Source: Brevibacterium permense (lineage in GTDB: Bacteria > Actinomycetota > Actinomycetes > Actinomycetales > Brevibacteriaceae). From it: 64,000 bases of DNA. A program made the translations under genes and the position numbers. This document shows positions 57,560 to 64,000 of the stretch, one piece after another (position 1 is the first letter of the stretch; the number at the start of each line of letters is the position of its first letter). The stretch lies in contig NZ_QYCP01000084.1 in NCBI RefSeq assembly GCF_025506275.1, forward strand, positions 54,363 through 118,362. Direction: 5' to 3'. The notes under the pieces are model-generated. The model was given only the letters and a program-made list of their open reading frames with translations, ran no database searches and was not told where the DNA came from.

Positions 57560-58936
57560 ATGAATGACAACAAAGACGTTGTTGACAAGGACGGTCTCCA
57601 AACCTCCTTGAAGACGCCGGAGATGCGACGAATCCTCACTTCGAGCTTCGTCGGTTCGGCTATCGAGTTCTACGATTTCATCCTGTACGCAACGGCGTCC
57701 TCGATTGTGTTCGCAAATCTGTTCTTTGCAGGACTCGGGCCGGGACTGTCGCTGTTCGCCTCATTCAGCACTTTGGCGGCCGGCTATCTGGCTAGGCCTC
57801 TCGGCGGAGTGATCTTCGGCCACTTCGGCGACAAGGTGGGGCGTAAGAAAGCATTGATCGTTTCCATGGTGATGATGGGAGCCGTCACCGTGATCATCGG
57901 CCTCATGCCGCCGACTGCGTCAATTGGGATGATCGCACCCGCATCCCTGTTCACCCTTCGGATCATCCAAGGCATCGCCGTGGGCGGAGAATGGGGCGGT
58001 GCTGCGCTCATGGCACTCGAGCACGCGCCGAAGGCCCGGCGCGGACTGGCTGCGGCGTTCGCCAACGCCGGTGGTCCTGCGGGAGCGATCCTGGCGACGC
58101 TCATTCTGTCAGTGACTGCGACGCTGACTGGGGACAACTTTGTGACATGGGGCTGGCGTCTGCCGTTCCTGCTCTCGGCCGTACTCATCGTCGTCGGCCT
58201 TGTGATTCGTCTCAAGGTCAGCGAAACACCTGCCTTCCAACAGCTCGAAGAAGAGAGTGAGGAGAGGAAGGTCCCGCTGCTCACAGTGTTCAAGAACTAC
58301 AAGCGCCAAGTGCTTATCGCGCTCTTCGCAACGATGACCATCTATGTCACTCAGGGCCTGACGACAGTCTGGGGCGTATCGGTCGCAGTCGCAGCGGGCG
58401 AGGACAAGTCCGATGTTCTCAACTGGAAAGCCGTCGGAGCGTTGACGACCCTGATCGTCACCTTCATCGTCGCCCGTCTCAGCGACAGGATCGGGCGCAA
58501 ACGTTCTCTCATCGGTGCCCATGTGGTGGCCGCAGCCCTTGCGGTTCCGATTGTGCTGCTCATCGTCAGCGGAGAGCTCAACCAGTACGCCGCTGCAATC
58601 ATTCTCGGCAATGGAATCGTCCAGGGCCTGTGCTACGGGCCGATTGCGGCCTATGTTTCTGAGCTCTTCCCACCGGCCGTGCGATACACCGGCGCATCGG
58701 TCGGCTATCAGCTCGCCGCTGCGCTCGGGGCGGGACTCTCACCGATGATCGCCTCTGCCCTGATCATGGTCCCGGGCGTCGGCCCCTACCTCATCGGAGG
58801 GGTCTGGGCACTCTTCGCTGCAGTCGGGGCAATTGCCGTGATGGCGAGCCGTCCCTTTTCAGAAAGTGACCCGAAACCCGAGGCGCCTTCCGTGGAGTCC
58901 GAAATTGAGCCACTAGCTCATGCGGACGGCAAATAG
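57560..58936 (+). CDS. MFS transporter, metabolite:H+ symporter (MHS) family
   Basis: A 458-residue, 12-helix transporter. MHS hallmarks are GSAIEFYDFILYATASSIVF in helix 1, YLARPLGGVIFGHFGDKVGR, RIIQGIAVGGEWGGAALMAL and RLKVSETPAFQQLEEES. MHS proteins take up organic acids and aromatic or betaine compounds such as shikimate, citrate, alpha-ketoglutarate or proline/betaine. It directly follows the MBL hydrolase and is divergent from lysR. Uptake of an organic acid ester or lactone followed by hydrolysis is a reasonable guess. Its stop is 5 bases from the convergent ECF sigma gene. Confidence 0.9.
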   Translation: MNDNKDVVDKDGLQTSLKTPEMRRILTSSFVGSAIEFYDFILYATASSIVFANLFFAGLGPGLSLFASFSTLAAGYLARPLGGVIFGHFGDKVGRKKALIVSMVMMGAVTVIIGLMPPTASIGMIAPASLFTLRIIQGIAVGGEWGGAALMALEHAPKARRGLAAAFANAGGPAGAILATLILSVTATLTGDNFVTWGWRLPFLLSAVLIVVGLVIRLKVSETPAFQQLEEESEERKVPLLTVFKNYKRQVLIALFATMTIYVTQGLTTVWGVSVAVAAGEDKSDVLNWKAVGALTTLIVTFIVARLSDRIGRKRSLIGAHVVAAALAVPIVLLIVSGELNQYAAAIILGNGIVQGLCYGPIAAYVSELFPPAVRYTGASVGYQLAAALGAGLSPMIASALIMVPGVGPYLIGGVWALFAAVGAIAVMASRPFSESDPKPEAPSVESEIEPLAHADGK

Positions 58937-58941
58937 CTCCG

Positions 58942-60177
58942 TCAATGTGAGTCGGCTGTCAGCCGAGTGATCTGAGCATTGAGATATCTCTGCTCGGGAA
59001 CATTCGTGCACAGTCGGCTGGCGGTACGGTAAGCGGCCAGCGCCTCGGCAGGTTCTCCGAGCGCTTCCAATGTCGGTGCCCGGACGGCGTGCAGTCGGTG
59101 ACTGCGGCTCATGCGCTTGTCGGCGAGGAGTGGCTCGAGCATTTCGAGCGCGGCACCGGGACCCTGGACCTCACTGACGGCCACTGCGTAATTGAGGGTG
59201 ACGGTCGGTGACGGTGCAATGCGTGCGAGCATCGAGTAGAGCTCGACGATCTGAGCCCAGTCGGTCTCCTCCCATGTCGCCGCTTCGGAGTGAACGGCAG
59301 AGATCGCAGCTTGCAGTTGGTACGCGCCGACCGGCCCGGCCGGGAGTGCAGTCTCCAAGAGACTGATTCCTTCGGAGATCATCGTCGTATTCCACAGCGC
59401 GCGGTCCTGATCTCGTAGAGTCACCAACTCGCCGGCTTGAGTCCTTCGGCCCGGTCGGCGTGCCTCGCTGAGCAGCATGAGCGCAAGCAATCCCGCAGTC
59501 TCGGTCTCATCGGGCAGTGCAGCATGAAGCAGCCGAGCCAGCCTGATGGCCTCGGACGTGACCTCCCGGTCGAAGAGGTCCTCACCGATCGGGCGGCTGT
59601 GCCCGGCGGTAAACATGAGGTAGAGGGCATGGAGCATCGCGGGAAGTCGTTCTGCCTCCGTCTCTGGTTGCGGGAAGTGCCGCCCGGCGCCGTCGATCGT
59701 GGTCTTCGCCCGACTGATCCTCTGCCCAGCGGTGGTGGTCGGAATGAAGTACAGAGCGGCGATCTGCTCCGTGCTCAGCCCGAGGACCGCCCGCAATGCC
59801 AAGATCACCTGAGTCTCGGGCTTGAGCGACGGATGACAGCATAGGGCGAGGACCTCCAGCGAGGCATCACGATCCTCAACGGCTGCCTCGGCGATGGTTG
59901 ACTCATGGGGACGTTCGCGCGCGAACACACGTCGCTCACGTTCGAGGCGGGCACCGTCCTGACGTTTGGCATCGATGAGTCGACGGGAAGCGACCCGAAG
60001 CAGCCAACCTCGGGGTTTGTCTGGCACACCTGTGTTCGGCCACTGTTGTGAGGCTTCGAACAGTGCCTCCTGAACGGCGTCCTCGCACGCGGTGAAATCA
60101 CCGAATCGCCTCACCAGGGCAGCGAGGATGTGCGGCGTCTCGCGGCGCCACACATCCTCACTGGTGGTCATCGTCAT
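58942..60177 (-). CDS. ECF sigma factor, ECF42-type with long C-terminal extension
   Basis: A 411-residue sigma factor. The sigma-2 domain lies in residues ~8-75 (ALVRRFGDFTACEDAVQEAL, KPRGWLLRVASRRLIDAKRQ). Sigma-4 is near 130-160 (LGLSTEQIAALYFIPTTTAG, QRISRAK). A ~200-residue TPR-like C-terminal extension follows (HALYLMFTAGHSRPIGEDLF, LLLSEARRPGRRTQAGEL). This architecture is that of the ECF42 group, which has no anti-sigma factor and is paired with DGPF/YCII proteins. Exactly such a partner lies immediately upstream and overlaps it by 4 bases (ATGA). The C-terminal extension is thought to control activity. The physiological signal is unknown. Confidence 0.93.
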   Translation of the reverse strand: MTMTTSEDVWRRETPHILAALVRRFGDFTACEDAVQEALFEASQQWPNTGVPDKPRGWLLRVASRRLIDAKRQDGARLERERRVFARERPHESTIAEAAVEDRDASLEVLALCCHPSLKPETQVILALRAVLGLSTEQIAALYFIPTTTAGQRISRAKTTIDGAGRHFPQPETEAERLPAMLHALYLMFTAGHSRPIGEDLFDREVTSEAIRLARLLHAALPDETETAGLLALMLLSEARRPGRRTQAGELVTLRDQDRALWNTTMISEGISLLETALPAGPVGAYQLQAAISAVHSEAATWEETDWAQIVELYSMLARIAPSPTVTLNYAVAVSEVQGPGAALEMLEPLLADKRMSRSHRLHAVRAPTLEALGEPAEALAAYRTASRLCTNVPEQRYLNAQITRLTADSH

Positions 60178-60566
60178 TCGCCGTCGTCACCGAAGACCAT
60201 GATCGGGCGCAGCTCCACCGTCTCTCCGGGGCCGGCGAATCGGGCGGCGATCTCCTCGGTGCGTTCCTGCGATTCGACGTCGATCTTGAAGAATCCGGCG
60301 AGGTGCTCCTTCGTCTCTGCGTACGGACCGTCGCTCGAGGTCGGTCCACCCGCCTTCCACCGGTAGAGCGTGGATGCTGCAGGGTCGCCCAGGGCTTCGC
60401 CACCGAGCAATTCGCCGCGCTCCTGAAGTTCGCCCAGCAGTTTCTCGAAGTCGGCATCCAGCTTCTCCCGCTCCTCCTTCGGCAAGGCCTGAACCTCGGC
60501 AACGTAGTCGCCGGTGGGATGACCCCAAGGCTGCGGATTCGAGTGGATGAGAATGACGTACTTCAT
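60174..60566 (-). CDS. DGPF/YCII-domain protein, partner of the ECF42 sigma factor
   Basis: A 130-residue protein of the YCII-related DGPF family. It starts MKYVILIHSNPQPW and carries SSDGPYAETKEHLAGFFKID, a variant of the DGPF motif with Tyr in place of Phe. The family accompanies ECF42 sigma factors and is their usual target; the biochemical role is unknown. AAAGGCAG lies before the ATG at 60566; a longer frame to 60641 would overlap the promoter. The stop overlaps the sigma start, so the pair is co-translated. Confidence 0.9.
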   Translation of the reverse strand: MKYVILIHSNPQPWGHPTGDYVAEVQALPKEEREKLDADFEKLLGELQERGELLGGEALGDPAASTLYRWKAGGPTSSDGPYAETKEHLAGFFKIDVESQERTEEIAARFAGPGETVELRPIMVFGDDGE

Positions 60567-60610
60567 TGTTCTGCCTTTCGTCGAGGGCCGCCTCCCGGCC
60601 CTTCTAGTGT

Positions 60611-60640
60611 GACATCGAGGCTGGGGCGGAGATTTCGACA
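60611..60640 (-). promoter_or_regulatory. ECF42-type autoregulated promoter
   Basis: On the minus strand, TGTCGA (60640-60635), a 17-base spacer and CGATGTC (60617-60611) precede the DGPF gene by ~45 bases. This fits the published ECF42 promoter signature as I recall it, TGTCGA with CGA/TC, and implies autoregulation of the dgpF-ecf42 operon. Confidence 0.6.
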
Positions 60641-60822
60641 ACTGAGCGAGTCCTTTTTCTGGAATCCGGTTTCAAGGTATGGCTCCAGCGATGTCATCGA
60701 GGCAACTATCGGCGAGGATAACTCGGCGGTCTCGGACCAAGGGCACAGCCGCCTCGGTGAACCCGTAGAATTGAACCTGTCGGCTCCGCGCCGGCACAGA
60801 CCATAGATTCGAAAGGACCGAA

Positions 60823-62109
60823 GTGACCGACATCTTCAGCGAACTCAAGGCCCGCGGGCTCGTCGCAGTATCTACTGACGAGGCCGCCCTGCAGAAAGCC
60901 CTGGCCGAGGAGTCGCTGACCTATTATGTCGGTTTCGATCCGACGGCGCCGAGCCTGCACATGGGCAACCTCGTGCAGCTGCTCACCGCCGCGCGCCTGC
61001 AGAAATCCGGACATAATCCGCTCGCTCTCGTCGGCGGCGCCACCGGTCTCATCGGAGACCCGCGCATGTCGGGGGAGCGGACGCTCAATCCGCGTGAGGT
61101 CGTCGAGGAATGGGTGGCGAAGATCCGCGCTCAGGTCGAGAAGTTCCTCGACTTCGACGGCCCCAACGCCGCGCAGATCGTCAACAACCTCGACTGGACC
61201 TCCCAGCTGTCGGCCATCGACTTCCTCCGCGACATCGGCAAGCACTTCCCGGTCAATCGGATGCTCGCGAAGGAGTCCGTCTCCGCTCGCCTCAACAGCG
61301 AAGCCGGCATCTCTTTCACCGAGTTCTCGTATCAGATCCTCCAAGGCAACGACTACCTCGAGCTCAACCGCCGCTACGGCTGCTCCCTGCAGACCGGTGG
61401 CTCCGACCAGTGGGGCAACCTCACCTCGGGCGTCGACCTCATCCGCCGCGTCGAGCAGAAGTCCGTTCACGCCCTGGCCACACCGCTGATCACGAAGGCC
61501 GACGGAACGAAGTTCGGCAAGACCGAATCCGGCACCGTGTGGCTCGACTCGTCGCTGACCAGCCCGTACGCCTTCAGTCAGTTCTGGCTCAACGCCGACG
61601 ACCGCGACGTGGTGAAGTACCTCAAGGTGTTCTCGCTGCGCCCGCTCGACGAGATCGACGCCATCGAAGCCGAGTTCACCGCGGCCCCGCACACCCGCGT
61701 GGCGCAGAAGGCCCTCGCCGAGGATGTCACCACCTTGGTCCACGGACGCCAGGCTTACGAGCAGGCCATCGCTGCGGCTTCCGCCCTCTTCGGCGGGGGA
61801 GAGCTCGCCGGCCTGGACGCCGCTACCCTCGGTGCCGCCACGTCTGAGCTGCCCCGCGGTGACGTGTCCGCGACCCAACTGGCTGAGGGCATGCCCGTCG
61901 CCGACGCCTTCGTCGCCGCCGGCATCGTCAAGTCCAAGGGCGAGGCCCGCCGCGCCATCAAGGACGGCGGAGCCTACGTCAACAACGTCAAGGTCGCCGA
62001 CCAGGAGCAGACTCTGACTTCCGACGATGTGCTCTCCACAGAAGCCGGGGGAGTCGTCCTCCTGCGCCGGGGCAAGAAGACCCTCGGCGCCGTCGACATC
62101 GTCGGCTGA
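60823..62109 (+). CDS. tyrS: Tyrosyl-tRNA synthetase
   Basis: A 428-residue class I tRNA synthetase. The HIGH-type motif is HMGN (46-49) in FDPTAPSLHMGNL and the KMSKS-type loop is KFGKT (230-234). Tyrosine recognition elements are in YQILQGNDYLELNRRYGCSL and QTGGSDQWGNL. An S4 RNA-binding domain closes the protein (VAAGIVKSKGEARRAIKDGG, then AYVNNVKV). The start is GTG at 60823 with AAAGGA upstream. No T-box leader is visible in the upstream 250 bases. It charges tRNA-Tyr and is essential. Confidence 0.96.
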   Translation: MTDIFSELKARGLVAVSTDEAALQKALAEESLTYYVGFDPTAPSLHMGNLVQLLTAARLQKSGHNPLALVGGATGLIGDPRMSGERTLNPREVVEEWVAKIRAQVEKFLDFDGPNAAQIVNNLDWTSQLSAIDFLRDIGKHFPVNRMLAKESVSARLNSEAGISFTEFSYQILQGNDYLELNRRYGCSLQTGGSDQWGNLTSGVDLIRRVEQKSVHALATPLITKADGTKFGKTESGTVWLDSSLTSPYAFSQFWLNADDRDVVKYLKVFSLRPLDEIDAIEAEFTAAPHTRVAQKALAEDVTTLVHGRQAYEQAIAAASALFGGGELAGLDAATLGAATSELPRGDVSATQLAEGMPVADAFVAAGIVKSKGEARRAIKDGGAYVNNVKVADQEQTLTSDDVLSTEAGGVVLLRRGKKTLGAVDIVG

Positions 62110-62124
62110 TCAGCCGCAGACCCT

Positions 62125-62176
62125 GACAATGCCGCGTCCTCACTGTGAGGGCGCGGCATTGTCGTCTCGAGACGAC
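62125..62176 (+). terminator. tyrS terminator hairpin followed by a perfect 16-bp palindrome
   Basis: An 18-base stem with one T-G wobble (62125-62142 with 62146-62163) and a CTG loop begins 15 bases after the tyrS stop. GTCGTCTCGAGACGAC (62161-62176) is a perfect palindrome overlapping its last three bases. No U tract follows. Confidence 0.8.
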
Positions 62177-62419
62177 TGTGCCCGTACAACAACGGGAAAC
62201 CTTGTCATCGTCGAATACAAAAGACTGCGTTGTAGAGCGAGCTCCGGCCGCGACATGGCGGCCAAGGGAATGCGATCAATCAGCGTGCGCTCCGGCAGCG
62301 TGCGGTCAACCGGACCAGCGGTGTATGGCCATCACCATGGAAAAGCATGCGGCCATCGAGCAGACTGGCAGATGACGGACAACCGAACGAACACCGATTG
62401 GCTAACGCACGAGGAGATC
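62177..62419. other. Intergenic stretch upstream of the yccF-like gene
   Basis: With the terminator this makes 310 bases without a gene. Frames here lack ribosome sites. It presumably contains the promoter of the YccF protein gene; no convincing -35/-10 pair was found. TGTATGGCCATCACCATGGAAA near 62320 is not clearly regulatory. Confidence 0.35.
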
Positions 62420-62821
62420 ATGCGCACCCTGCTCAACATCATCTGGTTCATCTTCTCCGGACTCTGGCTGGCACTCGGATACTGGGCCGCCGGCATCATC
62501 GCCTGCATCTTCATCGTCACCATCCCCTGGGGCATCGCATCCTTCCGGATCGGCAACTATGCGCTGTGGCCCTTCGGGCGAGAGGTCATCGAGACCCGTC
62601 CTGCAGGAGTGGCGACAACCCTGGGCAACATCATCTGGCTCATCGTCGCCGGCATCTGGCTGGCCATCGGCCACGTCATCACCTCGATCCCGCTGTTCAT
62701 CTCGATCATCGGCATCCCGCTCGGCTGGGCGAACATCAAGCTCATCCCCGTCTCGCTCATGCCGCTCGGCAAACAGATCGTCGACAGCGACCGGCTGATG
62801 CCCGGCTACCGCGGAGCCTGA
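62420..62821 (+). CDS. YccF-domain inner-membrane protein
   Basis: A 133-residue protein made of two YccF repeats. Each has a hydrophobic segment beginning LxNIIWxI (LLNIIWFIFSGLWLALGYW and LGNIIWLIVAGIWLAIGHV), followed by a second helix and a conserved turn (TIPWGIASFRIGNYALWPFG; GIPLGWANIKLIPVSLMPLG). About four membrane helices are expected. The function of the family is not established. GAGGAG lies just before the ATG at 62420; an open frame back to 62027 overlaps tyrS and is not used. It converges with the channel gene at its right. Confidence 0.88.
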   Translation: MRTLLNIIWFIFSGLWLALGYWAAGIIACIFIVTIPWGIASFRIGNYALWPFGREVIETRPAGVATTLGNIIWLIVAGIWLAIGHVITSIPLFISIIGIPLGWANIKLIPVSLMPLGKQIVDSDRLMPGYRGA

Positions 62822-62830
62822 CTCAACGAC

Positions 62831-63673
62831 TCAAGCGCTCTGCTCCTCGAGTTCCTCGAGCGAGATGCGGCCTCTGCGCACTGCCCAGAGCACACGGCGT
62901 GTGCGAATGATTCGGGGCAGCGTGATGATCAGTAGGCCACCGAGCATGTTGAACGGGATCACGATTGCGAACCACTGCAGGAAATCCAGGATCGAAATGT
63001 CTGCGCCCGTCATCATGGCGGCGACGATAACGATCGCATTGATGGCTCCGTGCAGCATGCTGACCCCGATGACCAGCAGACCGGTGATCATGCAGACGAT
63101 CGCTTTGACGACGTCGTTCTGTGTTCCCTGCTGCATCCGTGTCGACAATGTGATCGTCGCGCCGGCCAGAAGCGAGAGGGCAAGCATGACGATGAGCGAA
63201 GACTGGTTGATATATCCGAGCGCCATATCCGCAATCGTCTTGTGGTAATCGGGGAGCGCAATGACGATGAGCCAGGCGAAGACCGCGCCACCGACCAGAT
63301 TGGTCACGAGAGTCACCGACCAAAGTCGAAAGACCTGGATCCAACTCGCTTGCCCGGCGATGACAGCGTTGATCGGCAACAGGAACTCCTCGGTGAAGAG
63401 CTCAGAATGCGCCAGCTTCAATGCCAACAGTCCGATGCCGAACGCCATCCCGGCGAGGATCGTCGACCCGGTCGCCTGCTTGACGAGGACCATGGCCAAG
63501 ATGCCGAGCCCGACATCGATGCCGCCGAAGAGTCCGGTGACGATGAGTTCCGGCCACTTCCGGTTGAGCCGCTTTGCACCCTCCGAGACAGTATTGGCCG
63601 CCTCGTCGATGAGGGCGTCTTCGAGATCGAGGTCGTTGCGGCCCAGCCGTTCTCGCTGCTCTTTCTGAGTCAT
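62831..63673 (-). CDS. Formate/nitrite transporter (FNT)-family membrane channel, YfdC-like
   Basis: A 280-residue protein with a charged N-terminus (KEQRERLGRNDLDLEDALID) and six predicted membrane helices. FNT features include GLFGGIDVGLGILAMVL, LALKLAHSELFTEEFLLPI near the second helix, LVTNLVGGAVFAWLIVIAL and FNMLGGLLIITLPRIIR. The pentameric family conducts formate, nitrite, lactate or hydrosulfide; YfdC-like members are uncharacterised. The start at 63673 is chosen because TACACT, a -10 box, ends six bases before it, suggesting a leaderless mRNA. An open frame to the right edge has no coding character. Confidence 0.88.
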   Translation of the reverse strand: MTQKEQRERLGRNDLDLEDALIDEAANTVSEGAKRLNRKWPELIVTGLFGGIDVGLGILAMVLVKQATGSTILAGMAFGIGLLALKLAHSELFTEEFLLPINAVIAGQASWIQVFRLWSVTLVTNLVGGAVFAWLIVIALPDYHKTIADMALGYINQSSLIVMLALSLLAGATITLSTRMQQGTQNDVVKAIVCMITGLLVIGVSMLHGAINAIVIVAAMMTGADISILDFLQWFAIVIPFNMLGGLLIITLPRIIRTRRVLWAVRRGRISLEELEEQSA

Positions 63674-64000
63674 CCCGTCAGTGTAGGGGCAGGGGCGGGG
63701 CGAAACGCTGGGAATCACCTGCACAGTGAGGGCAATCGGCTCCCGCCGACCAGAGCCCGGCGGGATTCGGGAACCGTGCAGCCGTGCCTTCGGAGCTGGG
63801 CGGGAAGCAGGGCATTTGCGGCCGGTGACGGGTGTCACAGCGGAATTTCCGCTTTCGAGTTGCACGGGCGGCGTGGGGTGGTCTAGAGTTATATCTCGTT
63901 GCCCCGCCGGAAACACCGTCTTCGAGACAGAGTTTCCACCGGGTCTGACCAGGACAAACACGGTTTGATCCGAGGGTTCAGGCGATCGGGTGGGTGACAC
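63674..64000. promoter_or_regulatory. Right-edge region with rightward promoter
   Basis: The last 327 bases hold no recognisable gene. Minus strand: TACACT (63685-63680) is the channel gene's -10. Plus strand: TTGCAC (63860-63865), an 18-base spacer and TAGAGT (63884-63889) form a good promoter that fires out of the window. The downstream ~100 bases have no start codon with a ribosome site, so a long leader or a non-coding RNA may follow. Confidence 0.5.

Overview
The window is high-GC actinobacterial DNA. Gene content, frequent ATGA/GTGA start-stop overlaps, several promoters that place -10 boxes 6-7 bases before an ATG (leaderless style), and the layout argCJBDFR...argH...tyrS suggest Micrococcales, most likely a Brevibacterium-like organism. 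That genus call is inference from gene style, not from a database match.

Layout. 1-3.0 kb: a MocR regulator cut by the left edge, a tandem universal stress protein and a patatin-like lipase. 3.1-5.2 kb: a large membrane-anchored protein of unknown role. 5.3-16.7 kb: a peptide utilisation locus with an RpiR/SIS regulator, a complete five-gene peptide ABC transporter (lipoprotein, two permeases, two ATPases), an S10 serine carboxypeptidase, a DUF885 protein with an HExxxGH motif, and a convergent amidohydrolase. 17.0-20.5 kb: GntR regulator, DadA-like FAD oxidoreductase and AbgT-type transporter, ending beside a decayed IS5-like transposase scrap. 20.7-27.0 kb: D-galactonate catabolism (IclR, dgoK, dgoA, dgoD and two tandem ACS-type MFS permeases).

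27.0-46.7 kb is an accessory, defence-like island. It holds a 972-residue protein that joins a complete SF2 helicase to a nearly complete primary-type sigma-70 factor. Divergent from it is a three-gene operon: a DUF262/HNH GmrSD-like nuclease, an AddB-like PD-(D/E)XK protein and an AddA-like UvrD helicase-nuclease. A full type I restriction-modification operon (hsdM-hsdS-hsdR) and a small membrane protein follow. The helicase-sigma fusion with its divergent partners is the best candidate in the window for an undescribed system: it could be a nucleic-acid-sensing or promoter-opening sigma factor that switches on a defence operon.

46.7-64 kb returns to core genes: a quinone oxidoreductase; the arginine pathway argC-J-B-D-F-R followed by argH, with no argG between argR and argH; a LysR/metallo-hydrolase/MHS transporter set; an ECF42-type sigma factor translationally coupled to its DGPF/YCII partner, with a recognisable ECF42-like promoter; tyrS; a YccF protein; and a formate/nitrite-family channel. 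No tRNA, rRNA, CRISPR array or riboswitch could be identified. A good rightward promoter near the right edge points to a gene or RNA lying outside the window.
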